Shown here: positions 42,179 to 49,779 of the stretch, in pieces
Layout: every line of letters begins with the position of its first letter
Position numbering within the stretch: position 1 is the first letter of the stretch
Assembly (NCBI GenBank): GCA_944368215.1
Contig: CALVWX010000001.1
Span: 58,251 to 122,250, forward strand
DNA: 64,000 nt
Source of the DNA: an uncultured Clostridia bacterium
Lineage (GTDB): Bacteria; Bacillota; Clostridia; Christensenellales; Borkfalkiaceae
Direction of reading: 5' to 3'
Position numbers and translations under genes: made by a program
The notes under the pieces: generated by a model
What the model was told of the DNA's origin: nothing
Databases searched by the model: none
The model's input: only the letters and a program-made list of their open reading frames with translations

Positions 42179-43709
42179 GCAATTGTTTATTTCAAGCGTG
42201 TCCGCTTGCTTCGAACTTGAAAACAAGAACCCTTATTACAGCCCCGAAAAATACACCGTCAGCTTAAACGGCGATGTCGTTGAAGAGAAGGAAAGCAATG
42301 TTTTTTCGCTCTTTAATCTCACGCCCGATACGGAATATACAGTAAAAGTTTCGTGCTGCAAAAGCGAACTCAAATTCAGAACGCTTGCGGAGAGCGGTTG
42401 CATCAATGTAAAGGATTTGGGCGCCAAGGGCGACGGCGTCTCCGACGACACATATTATGTCCAGATGGCCATCGACAGCTGCCCCAAAAACGGCCGCGTC
42501 GTTATTCCCGAAGGCTCTTTTTACGTTCGCCCCATAGTGCTTAAGAGCGACATCACGCTCGAAATCAAAAAGGGCGGCGAGCTTCTCGGCGATGTAGTCG
42601 AAGAGCATTACCCTTATGTGCCCGCAAAAATCGAACACGACGACGGCACGGAGGAAATTCTCGCTACGTGGGAGGGCAATCCCTATCCCTGCCACCAGTC
42701 CTTCGTTTCGGCATATAAGCAGAGCAATATAAAAATTGTCGGCGAAGGCGCCATAAACGGCAACGCCGATAAATCCACATGGTGGGCAACGCCCAAGGGC
42801 AGAGCTGTAGCCCGTCCCCGCCTCGTTACGCTCAACAAGTGCGAAAATGTTGTAATGCACGGCGTGACGTGCAAAAATTCGGCGGCGTGGAATCTGCACC
42901 CCTTCTTCTCGAAAAATCTCGGATTCTTCGACCTTCGCGTCAGCAACCCGTATACAGGCCCTAATACCGACGGTCTTGACCCGGAAAGCTGCGATAAGGT
43001 AGATATTATCGGCTGTATTTTCTCCGTCGGCGACGACTGTGTCGCAATCAAAGCCGGTAAGATATATATTGGCAGTAAATATAAAACGCCAGCCAGCCGC
43101 CATACACTGCGTAACAATCTCTTCCGCGACGGCCACGGTGCAATAGTGCTGGGCAGCGAAATTTCGGGCGGCGTAAAGGACTTAACCGTCTGCCAGTGCG
43201 TTTTCAGGCATACCGACAGGGGCTTGAGAATAAAATCGCGCAGGGGCAGGGGCAAGTATTCGGTCATTGACGGCGTGCTCTTTGAAAATATAAAGATGAT
43301 TAACGTCATCACGCCTCTCGTAATCAATATGTATTATTTCTGCGACCCCGACGGCCACACCGAATACGTCTGGTCGCGCGAAAAGCGCCCCGTCGGAGAC
43401 GACACCCCTTATATGGGCAGGTTTGTATTCAAGGACATTGAATGCACCGAGTGCGAGTGCATGTGTGCATATTTCGACGGCCTCGTCGAACAGCCCGTAA
43501 AGGAAATCGTGCTCGAAAACGTCTCCTTCTCCTTCAAACAGGACGCAAAGCCCTTTAAGCCCGCCATGCTTGATTTTGTCCGCGAGTATTGCAAGGAGGG
43601 CATATATATAGACAACGTTGAAAAAGTTGTGCTCAAAAACGTCACGTTCGACGGAGTCGACGGACCCACAATCATTCAGAAAAACTGCGGCAAAATCATT
43701 GTCGAATAA
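42171..43709 (+). CDS. Cytoplasmic glycoside hydrolase family 28 (polygalacturonase-like)
   Basis: Hydrolyses alpha-1,4 bonds of galacturonan oligomers. 512 residues. Residues about 1-72 look like a fibronectin-III-type beta domain (TPDTEYTVKV), followed by a right-handed beta-helix beginning INVKDLGAKGDG. Catalytic motifs are intact: NTDG (265-268), GDD (287-289), GHG (321-323) and RIK (353-355). No signal peptide, so it is intracellular, as in exo-acting GH28 enzymes of gut bacteria. GGGAGGAGG precedes the ATG, which lies within the previous gene. GH105 follows 12 bases later. G+C returns to the window's normal level here. Confidence 0.94.
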   Translation: MFKQLFISSVSACFELENKNPYYSPEKYTVSLNGDVVEEKESNVFSLFNLTPDTEYTVKVSCCKSELKFRTLAESGCINVKDLGAKGDGVSDDTYYVQMAIDSCPKNGRVVIPEGSFYVRPIVLKSDITLEIKKGGELLGDVVEEHYPYVPAKIEHDDGTEEILATWEGNPYPCHQSFVSAYKQSNIKIVGEGAINGNADKSTWWATPKGRAVARPRLVTLNKCENVVMHGVTCKNSAAWNLHPFFSKNLGFFDLRVSNPYTGPNTDGLDPESCDKVDIIGCIFSVGDDCVAIKAGKIYIGSKYKTPASRHTLRNNLFRDGHGAIVLGSEISGGVKDLTVCQCVFRHTDRGLRIKSRRGRGKYSVIDGVLFENIKMINVITPLVINMYYFCDPDGHTEYVWSREKRPVGDDTPYMGRFVFKDIECTECECMCAYFDGLVEQPVKEIVLENVSFSFKQDAKPFKPAMLDFVREYCKEGIYIDNVEKVVLKNVTFDGVDGPTIIQKNCGKIIVE

Positions 43710-43721
43710 GGGAGAGAAAAT

Positions 43722-44849
43722 ATGGATTATACGCTCATCGACAGATATATAGACAGGCTTATCGAGGATACCAAGCCCGAGGCCCCTATATGGAACATAG
43801 AAAATATCCGCCACGGCAAGCCGCCCGCATGGAACTATATTGACGGCTGCATGATGACTTCGCTCTATTCCATCTATCAGAGCACGGGCGACAAAAAATA
43901 TCTCGATTTCATCGAAAATTTTGTTGATTACTACGTCTTTGACGACGGAAGCATACGCGGATATGAGCTTGGAACGTACAACCTCGACAACATAAACGAG
44001 GGCAGAATTCTATTTGACCTCTACAAAGAGACGGGCAAGGAAAAATATAACAAAGCCATAGAGCTTCTGCACAAACAGCTCGAAGGCCAGCCCAGAATTG
44101 CAATCGGCAACTTCTGGCACAAAAAAATCTACCCCAATCAGGTCTGGCTGGACGGCCTGTATATGGCTCAGGTTTTCAGCACGCGCTACGCGGGCGAACG
44201 CGCCGACGGCGATTATTCCGACGTCGTCAACCAGTTCACCAACGTGTTCGAAAACATGTACGACAAGCAGAAGAGGCTTTACTATCACGGCTGGGATTAT
44301 TCAAAGCAGGCATTTTGGGCGGACAAGCAGACGGGTCTTTCCAAGTCCTTCTGGCTACGCGCCGACGGCTGGTACACGGTCGGTCTCGTCGATGCCATAG
44401 GCTATGTGCGCGACGATGAGGCAAAGGCAAAACTTTCAGAAATTTTCCGCACAACTATTGAGGGTCTCGAGCAGTATATAGACCCCGTCGGGCACATGTT
44501 CTATCAGGTAATCGATCAGGGCGGAAGGCAGGGCAACTACCTCGAAACTTCGGGGTCTGCCATGATTTCCTACGCAATGATGAAGGGCGCGCGACTCGGC
44601 ATACTCGATAAGCGCTTCGCAAAAGTCGGCAAGCAGGTATTTGACGGGATATGCAATAAATATCTGAGCGAGCGCGACGGCAAGCTCAACCTCGGCGGCA
44701 TATGCCTCGTTGCAGGCCTCGGTCCCGAAAACAACCGCCGCCGCGACGGTACGTTCGAATATTACATATCCGAACCCGTTGTAGAGAACGACGCGAAGGG
44801 CACGGGTCCGTTCGTCATGGCATATACAGAGGTCAAGCGTTTAATTTAA
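43722..44849 (+). CDS. Glycoside hydrolase family 105, unsaturated galacturonyl hydrolase
   Basis: Removes the unsaturated uronic acid from the non-reducing end of pectin or rhamnogalacturonan fragments in the cytoplasm, producing the KduI substrate. 375 residues of (alpha/alpha)6 barrel, normal length. The catalytic Asp144 is in VWLDGLYMA, corresponding to the reference YteR Asp143. Other family marks are WLRADGWY and ETSGSAMISYAM. No signal peptide. GGGAGAG precedes the ATG. Last gene of the importer locus, ended by the terminator at 44863. Confidence 0.94.
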   Translation: MDYTLIDRYIDRLIEDTKPEAPIWNIENIRHGKPPAWNYIDGCMMTSLYSIYQSTGDKKYLDFIENFVDYYVFDDGSIRGYELGTYNLDNINEGRILFDLYKETGKEKYNKAIELLHKQLEGQPRIAIGNFWHKKIYPNQVWLDGLYMAQVFSTRYAGERADGDYSDVVNQFTNVFENMYDKQKRLYYHGWDYSKQAFWADKQTGLSKSFWLRADGWYTVGLVDAIGYVRDDEAKAKLSEIFRTTIEGLEQYIDPVGHMFYQVIDQGGRQGNYLETSGSAMISYAMMKGARLGILDKRFAKVGKQVFDGICNKYLSERDGKLNLGGICLVAGLGPENNRRRDGTFEYYISEPVVENDAKGTGPFVMAYTEVKRLI

Positions 44850-44862
44850 TGTAAAAAAAGTA

Positions 44863-44897
44863 GAGCGGCGCCGACTTTCAGTCGGCGCCGCTCTTTT
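44863..44897 (+). terminator. Terminator of the pectin importer locus
   Basis: Perfect 14-bp stem GAGCGGCGCCGACT (44863-44876) with its complement (44880-44893), loop TTC, followed by TTTTC. Confidence 0.9.
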
Positions 44898-45047
44898 CGT
44901 TGAGGCATAGTAAGAGGGCAATAAAAGTTATGGGCGGCTGGCGCCGCGTTTAGAGTTATGAGCTGCTTCGCAACGTTATGATTGCCGCTTTGCGGCAAGC
45001 TGTGGTGGAAGACAGTTAGTTGCGGCATAGTGCGGTGGCAATTATAT

Positions 45048-45084
45048 AAAAGCCGCGGCCTGCGCTTTGCAGGCCGCGGCTTTT
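45048..45084. terminator. Bidirectional terminator upstream of the small membrane protein gene end
   Basis: 16-bp perfect stem AAAAGCCGCGGCCTGC (45048-45063) and its complement (45069-45084), with A and T tracts on both sides. Confidence 0.85.
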
Positions 45085-45112
45085 GTCCGCATATATGCGG
45101 GCGTACACAAAT

Positions 45113-45334
45113 TTATTGCAAGAAAAGCTTTTTGAACAGAAGTACCCAGATAAAGTCGAGCCAGCCGAAAATGATACCGAAAGGAACGGTAAGAATGCAG
45201 ATAATAAGTCTGATAAGTCCGCCTTTCTTGAAGAATGTGGTCCATCTTACATAAATTTCTACTATCCAGTTTACTACGGGAATGAGCAGAAGAAGGAGCT
45301 GAACCAGACGGCTCTGTCTGTTAAACCAAGTCAT
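45113..45334 (-). CDS. Small two-helix membrane protein
   Basis: Not recognised. 73 residues with two hydrophobic helices (about 9-27 and 40-66) around a short basic loop, and a hydrophobic C-terminus ending KKLFLQ. AAGGAG stands 6 bases before the ATG and a terminator follows the stop, so it is a real gene despite its size. It resembles short stress or cell-envelope peptides of the YqaE kind only in size and two-helix layout. Confidence 0.65.
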   Translation of the reverse strand: MTWFNRQSRLVQLLLLLIPVVNWIVEIYVRWTTFFKKGGLIRLIICILTVPFGIIFGWLDFIWVLLFKKLFLQ

Positions 45335-45501
45335 TTATTTTCTCCTTATTATTTATTTGCAGATCAGGGCGTCGCAATGGCGCGCCCGATGCATCACATA
45401 TCTGTATGTATATTATATCACATTTTTGCGCTATGTCAAAGAATTTGGAAAAATTCATTGCCCGCCCTGACATAAAATATGCCTGCAGGCGGCAAAAAAT
45501 G

Positions 45502-46035
45502 TCATACTTTGCGAACGTCCTTTATATTGCCGTCGAAATCTTTGAACAAAAAGGCGCGGTTTTCATAAATTATATATCCGTGCCAGCTGTCCTCCTTGGG
45601 CAGGGATACGGAGCCGGGATTGAGGTGAATATATCCCTCGCCCTCGACGGCGTTCAAGGGCACGTGCGTGTGCCCCGTCAGGTACACGTCGCCCTTGCCC
45701 ATGGGCGGAATTGCCCTGTGTCCGTGCGAAAGGTGAATGTTTATGCCGTCGGCAAACATTACTCCGTAGTCGGAGGAGCAGTTGAAAGGCAGCACCATCT
45801 GATCCACTTCGCTTTCGCAGTTGCCGCGCACGCAGGTTATGGCGCGCGCAAGTGGGGTGAGGAGTTCAACTACATCTTTGGGCGAATACTCATCGGGCAG
45901 GGGATTTCTCGGCCCGTGATAGAGAATATCGCCCAAAAGAACCAGCCTGTCCGCGCCCTCTCTTTCAAAGGCCTGAACTAGCTTTTTGCACCAGTAAGCC
46001 GAGCCGTGTATGTCGGAAGCAATCAATATTTTCAT
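45502..46035 (-). CDS. YfcE-like metallophosphoesterase
   Basis: Phosphodiesterase of the YfcE/MJ0936 group, 177 residues. The calcineurin motifs are short but complete: Asp8-x-His10 (IASDIHG), GDIL at 36-39, GNCE at 71-74, SHGH and GHTH (about 122). Substrates of this group are bis-pNPP-like or cyclic nucleotides in vitro; the natural substrate is unknown. Its start overlaps the HAD gene stop by 4 bases, so the two are coupled. No signal peptide. Confidence 0.9.
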   Translation of the reverse strand: MKILIASDIHGSAYWCKKLVQAFEREGADRLVLLGDILYHGPRNPLPDEYSPKDVVELLTPLARAITCVRGNCESEVDQMVLPFNCSSDYGVMFADGINIHLSHGHRAIPPMGKGDVYLTGHTHVPLNAVEGEGYIHLNPGSVSLPKEDSWHGYIIYENRAFLFKDFDGNIKDVRKV

Positions 46036-46826
46036 AAGCTCATTATTTCTCCTATCTTTTTTATTACGCTGTTTTCGCGGTGGGGGCCTATAATTTCGCC
46101 CACACCGCTCTCTTTAAGCTTGAAAAAGCCGTTTTCGGGTATATACGCCTTGCCCGCTTCGCGCAGCATATCGTAATCGTTCATGTGGTCGCCGAAGGCA
46201 ATGCTTTCTTCGCGGCTTATTCCGAGGTAGTTTAAAATGGCGTCGAACGCCCGCCCCTTGTTTGCCTGCGGCGCGGAGACGTCCAGCCAGTCGTAGCCAG
46301 AAATCATCGCGCGCATGCCCTTGATAAGCGGCGGAAGAATTATTCCGCCGTGCTCTGCGCAGGGCTGGCTGTCCCACACAGAAATTTTAAGCACCTGCTC
46401 GTTGTCGGCAACCTTTCTAAGGTCGTCCGCGCGCTTTGCCGAAGAATATGACTTCAAAAGGGTGGTCACAAAGGGCTGGTAGTCGCTGGCGTAATATGCG
46501 CAGTCGGCGCAGGAGAGAAGGGGATAGAGTCCCTCCTGCCCGTCTATTATGTCCAGCGCGTATTTTACGCCATCCGCGGGCGTGGGGTCGCAGAAAATAA
46601 TCTTGCCGTCCGCCCATGCCAGTCCGCCGTTTTCGGCTATTATGGCTATATCGTCCAGAACGGGCGCGAACAGCTTTTTAAGGTTGGGCAACTGCCTTCC
46701 GCTCGCGGGCGCAAAAGTCACGCCCATGGCCTTCAGCCGCCTTATATAGGGGAACGTTTCGGCGGGCATTATCTTTGTGGGCGGCAGAAGGGTACCGTCC
46801 AGATCGCTTGCTATAAGTTTTATCAT
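46032..46826 (-). CDS. Cof-type HAD-superfamily hydrolase
   Basis: Phosphatase of the HAD superfamily type IIB, 264 residues. Nucleophile motif SDLDGTLL (Asp10 and Asp12 region at the N-terminus), PASGR, a large cap domain in the middle, and the closing GDHMNDYDML motif with the acidic metal ligands. Substrate unknown; such enzymes dephosphorylate sugar phosphates or pyridoxal phosphate. The ATG has no Shine-Dalgarno sequence; TATAAT stands just before it on the minus strand, so a second initiation signal is possible. Downstream of cls by 27 bases. Confidence 0.91.
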   Translation of the reverse strand: MIKLIASDLDGTLLPPTKIMPAETFPYIRRLKAMGVTFAPASGRQLPNLKKLFAPVLDDIAIIAENGGLAWADGKIIFCDPTPADGVKYALDIIDGQEGLYPLLSCADCAYYASDYQPFVTTLLKSYSSAKRADDLRKVADNEQVLKISVWDSQPCAEHGGIILPPLIKGMRAMISGYDWLDVSAPQANKGRAFDAILNYLGISREESIAFGDHMNDYDMLREAGKAYIPENGFFKLKESGVGEIIGPHRENSVIKKIGEIMSL

Positions 46827-46853
46827 GATTATATTCTATCATAACCCCGCCAT

Positions 46854-48200
46854 TCAGGCAAGCGGATAAAACAGCCGCGCAAGCTTTCTTTTGCGTCCTT
46901 TGAAGGGCGCGGAGAGGGCAAGGCAGGCGGCAAAATCGCGGGCAACGTCATCCGTCGGCCCTCCGTCGAAAAATGCCCCGCATTCGCGGTTGAGCCATAG
47001 CGAGCGACAGTCTAAATTATAACTGCCCAAAAAGCACCTGTCGTCGCATATAACCGCCTTGGCGTGCATAAAACCGGGGGTATATGCGTAAACGCCCGCG
47101 CCGCGCGCATTGAGCCGCGCGGCACAGTCGCATGTTATGGCGTAAGCCGTTCTTTTATCGGGCACGGCGGGCACTAAAATTTTAACGTCCGCGCCACGCG
47201 CGGCCGCGTCGCACAGAGCGGCAAAAACGCGTTCGTCGGGGCATAGGTAAGGGGTAAATATCCAAACACGCTCTTTTGCGCCGTAAATTTCCCGCGCAAT
47301 ACGCCCGCTCGCCCCGCCGCATAAAGAAGGCGGACTGTCGCAGACGGGCGACATTACAATCTGGTCTTTTCGCGGCGGGGTAAGGGGAGGGAGCGCGCCG
47401 CCCGACCACGCGCATAAAAACAGCCCTTCAAAAAAGGCCGCACCGCCTTCCGTGACCTCAAACGCGCTGTCCTTCCAGTGCCCGTGCGGCCTCGTCACTC
47501 CCGCGTACTCGTCGGCTATGTTCATGCCGCCAGAAAAGGCTATTTTCCCGTCGATGACCGCGATTTTCCTGTGGTCGCGGAAATTGAGTTTCGAAAGGGG
47601 CGGGGGAACGAGGCGGTTGAAAATTTTAACCTGCGCGCCAAGTTTTTTAAGCCTTTTAAGTTGTTTTGACGGCAGTCTCAGCGCGCTGCCGAGCGCGTCG
47701 GTCATAATTTTAACCTCAACGCCGCGCAAAAGCGCGCCCTCGAGCTTTGCATAAAGACTGCTGAATACCTCGCCCTTGGCTATGATGTAAAATTCAAGGT
47801 AAACGCGCTTTTCTGCGCCTTCTATTGCCTTACCCAGCGCATCGAAAAAAGCCGCTCCGTCCTCATAATACAGGCAGCGTCCGCAGCCCGTCGGGCTGCA
47901 GGGCGGCGCGGACCGGCAGGGACTCTTTTTGCACGACGTCAAAAAATAAGCCGCCGCCCCCGCCACGGGCAGGGCGGCTATGGCAATAAGCCATGAGCAT
48001 CTGAACTCCGCGGGGTAGTCTCCCGCGGCGGCGCGCACCGCGGCCGCCGCGGTAAATACAAACGCCCCTGCAACGGCCGCGCCCAGCGAAAAAAGGGAGG
48101 GCAGCATAAGGCAGATGAACACAATGCCCGCCGCATATGCCGCAATGAACAGCAGGCACACAAACAATTTTGAAAAAATAAAATTAAAAAAGCCGCGCAT
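46854..48200 (-). CDS. cls: Cardiolipin synthase (phospholipase D family)
   Basis: Joins two phosphatidylglycerols to cardiolipin at the membrane. 448 residues. Two N-terminal helices (about 8-30 and 34-58), a third short hydrophobic stretch, then two phospholipase D catalytic motifs: HRKIAVIDG (HxK(x)4D) in the first half and HAKAVICDD in the second. The annotated start is odd: the codons ATG-CGC-GGC-TTT-TTT-AAT form the 3' arm and T run of a terminator hairpin, and no ribosome site precedes. An alternative start may lie downstream. Followed on the same strand by HAD and YfcE genes. Confidence 0.9.
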   Translation of the reverse strand: MRGFFNFIFSKLFVCLLFIAAYAAGIVFICLMLPSLFSLGAAVAGAFVFTAAAAVRAAAGDYPAEFRCSWLIAIAALPVAGAAAYFLTSCKKSPCRSAPPCSPTGCGRCLYYEDGAAFFDALGKAIEGAEKRVYLEFYIIAKGEVFSSLYAKLEGALLRGVEVKIMTDALGSALRLPSKQLKRLKKLGAQVKIFNRLVPPPLSKLNFRDHRKIAVIDGKIAFSGGMNIADEYAGVTRPHGHWKDSAFEVTEGGAAFFEGLFLCAWSGGALPPLTPPRKDQIVMSPVCDSPPSLCGGASGRIAREIYGAKERVWIFTPYLCPDERVFAALCDAAARGADVKILVPAVPDKRTAYAITCDCAARLNARGAGVYAYTPGFMHAKAVICDDRCFLGSYNLDCRSLWLNRECGAFFDGGPTDDVARDFAACLALSAPFKGRKRKLARLFYPLA

Positions 48201-48220
48201 AACAACAAGGTCTGCGCGGC
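48181..48220 (-). terminator. Terminator of the MDR gene, overlapping the cls start
   Basis: On the minus strand GCCGCGCA (48213-48220) pairs with TGCGCGGC (48192-48199), 13-base loop, followed by TTTTTTAATTT. It begins 13 bases after the MDR stop codon and includes the cls ATG at 48200. Confidence 0.8.
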
Positions 48221-48233
48221 ATTCAGGGTTTCG

Positions 48234-49250
48234 TTAAAATATCAGCTTCACTATCGTCATCTTCGAATCGTGCGAAAGGTCAGAAAGTTTTGCGTTCAAA
48301 ATGGCGGAGGGGTCATATTCCGTAATAATCTCCCTTTCGAATATGTCCAGATCTATCGCGCCGTGTAAAATCATGTTTATCGCCGATTCGGTGTATCCGA
48401 ACCCGTCGGTCACGGCGATTACGCGCGTGTTGTGTCTGAACAGGGGAATGGAGTCGAGCTTGAACCTCAGCGAAGCCATGCCCTCTAAAACGAGGGTCTT
48501 GTCCCTCGCCAGCACGCGCGAAGCGATGTCCGGGTCGATTTTGGAGCAGGAAATATATATCGCGGCGTCGCAGCCCATTCCGCTCGTCGCCTCGGCAATG
48601 TTTTTTTCCAGCTCGTCGTCGGCTGGCACGGTATAGTACACGCCCGCACGCCTGAATTTTTCAAGGGCGGCGGCGCTTTCGTCGATGACGACGGGTACAA
48701 GCTTATGGTACATGGCCACCTGCGCAACCACCAGCGCCAGAGCGTTTCCGCCCACAACAGCCACCTTGCTGCCCGCAGAAAGTTTTAATTGGTCGTAAAT
48801 ATTTTCTGCAAAGGCCACGTGTTCTATGCACAGGCCGTGAATGTCGTCCACCCCGGCGGGCAGAACGGCCACGCGGCGGTAGTCGCATGTCACAAAATCG
48901 CGCAGAAATCCGTCAAAGTCTATGCCGGCTATCTGAACGTGCTCGCAGTTGTCCGCGTCGCCGCGCCTGCAGTGCAGACATTTGCCGCAGGGGCGCGCGC
49001 CCTTTATAAAAACGCGTTCACCCTTTTCCACGCCGTAAACTTTGTCCCCGCATTCGGTTACCAGGCCTATGGCAAACCTGCCCACCGTCTTGGGGTAGGC
49101 TACGGGCAGCTCGCCCGAATAGCAAAGCGCGTCGAAATTGCTCAAAAGCACGTGCGTGACTTTTACTTTCACCTGCTCGGGCGAAAGGGTCTGCTCGCCC
49201 TGCGGTTGGTTGTTCAGGGTTCTGGGACCCATTAAAATCCAGTTATCCAT
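48234..49250 (-). CDS. Zinc-type medium-chain dehydrogenase
   Basis: MDR-superfamily alcohol/polyol dehydrogenase, 338 residues. The structural-zinc cysteines are in CGKCLHCRRGDADNC; the Rossmann start VAVVGGNALALVVAQ follows. The usual catalytic Cys/His set is degenerate at the N-terminus (LLSNFDALCYSG) and a GHE-type motif is not obvious, so activity is uncertain. The family includes sorbitol, ribitol-phosphate and threonine dehydrogenases; substrate cannot be read. The ATG lies 8 bases behind a -10 box and has no Shine-Dalgarno sequence, so translation may be leaderless. Terminator 13 bases past the stop. Confidence 0.85.
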   Translation of the reverse strand: MDNWILMGPRTLNNQPQGEQTLSPEQVKVKVTHVLLSNFDALCYSGELPVAYPKTVGRFAIGLVTECGDKVYGVEKGERVFIKGARPCGKCLHCRRGDADNCEHVQIAGIDFDGFLRDFVTCDYRRVAVLPAGVDDIHGLCIEHVAFAENIYDQLKLSAGSKVAVVGGNALALVVAQVAMYHKLVPVVIDESAAALEKFRRAGVYYTVPADDELEKNIAEATSGMGCDAAIYISCSKIDPDIASRVLARDKTLVLEGMASLRFKLDSIPLFRHNTRVIAVTDGFGYTESAINMILHGAIDLDIFEREIITEYDPSAILNAKLSDLSHDSKMTIVKLIF

Positions 49251-49258
49251 ATATGCTT

Positions 49259-49287
49259 ATTATACGACAATGCCTCATTTAAATCAA
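49259..49287 (-). promoter_or_regulatory. Promoter of the MDR gene, abutting its start codon
   Basis: On the minus strand, TTGATT (49282-49287) and TATAAT (49259-49264), 17-base spacer. Eight bases separate the -10 box from the ATG, as for the YitT gene. Confidence 0.72.
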
Positions 49288-49366
49288 CTTTATTTTTATA
49301 AAAAGCCTTAAATTTACCCAAATTATCGGGCGAATGCAAAAATTTTGTTTTGGAGCGGCAAAATAA

Positions 49367-49395
49367 TTGACTTGAAGTTTTTTTTTATATATAAT
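49367..49395 (+). promoter_or_regulatory. Promoter of rpmE
   Basis: TTGACT (49367-49372) and TATAAT (49390-49395), 17-base spacer, about 45 bases before the start. Confidence 0.82.
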
Positions 49396-49439
49396 AGTTT
49401 AGCATTATAAGAAATTTATGAAAACAGCGAGGTGATAGA

Positions 49440-49643
49440 ATGAAGCCCGAAATACATCCCGATTATCACGAGGTAACGGTAGTATGCGCGTGCGGTGCAA
49501 CCTTCAAAACGGGAACCACCAAAAAAGTGGACACCTTAAAGGTTGATATCTGCAACAAATGCCATCCCTTCTTCACAGGCAAGCAGAAGCTCGTGGATAC
49601 AGGCGGCCGCGTAGACAAGTTCAAGAAAAGATACAATATCTAA
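49440..49643 (+). CDS. rpmE: 50S ribosomal protein L31 (zinc-binding type)
   Basis: Ribosomal large-subunit protein, 67 residues, normal length. Starts [12 protein letters not shown] and has the zinc ligands Cys16-x-Cys18 (VCACG) and [13 protein letters not shown], the typical form that stores Zn2+ under repletion. Own promoter and terminator; followed by the yqhQ-prmC fusion as in many Clostridia. GAGG is 8 bases before the ATG. Confidence 0.97.
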   Translation: MKPEIHPDYHEVTVVCACGATFKTGTTKKVDTLKVDICNKCHPFFTGKQKLVDTGGRVDKFKKRYNI

Positions 49644-49652
49644 AACAAAGAA

Positions 49653-49686
49653 GGCTTCAAATTTTTACGGGTTTGAAGCCCTTTTT
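49653..49686 (+). terminator. Rho-independent terminator after rpmE
   Basis: GGCTTCAAA (49653-49661) pairs with TTTGAAGCC (49672-49680), followed by CTTTTT. Confidence 0.82.
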
Positions 49687-49779
49687 ACTATTAAGGCGCG
49701 CAGGCGTAGTACATTCTCCCTGCACGCGCGCAAATTTTTTGTGCGCCGCGCATGAGGAGCCTGAATTTAAATAAAATAT

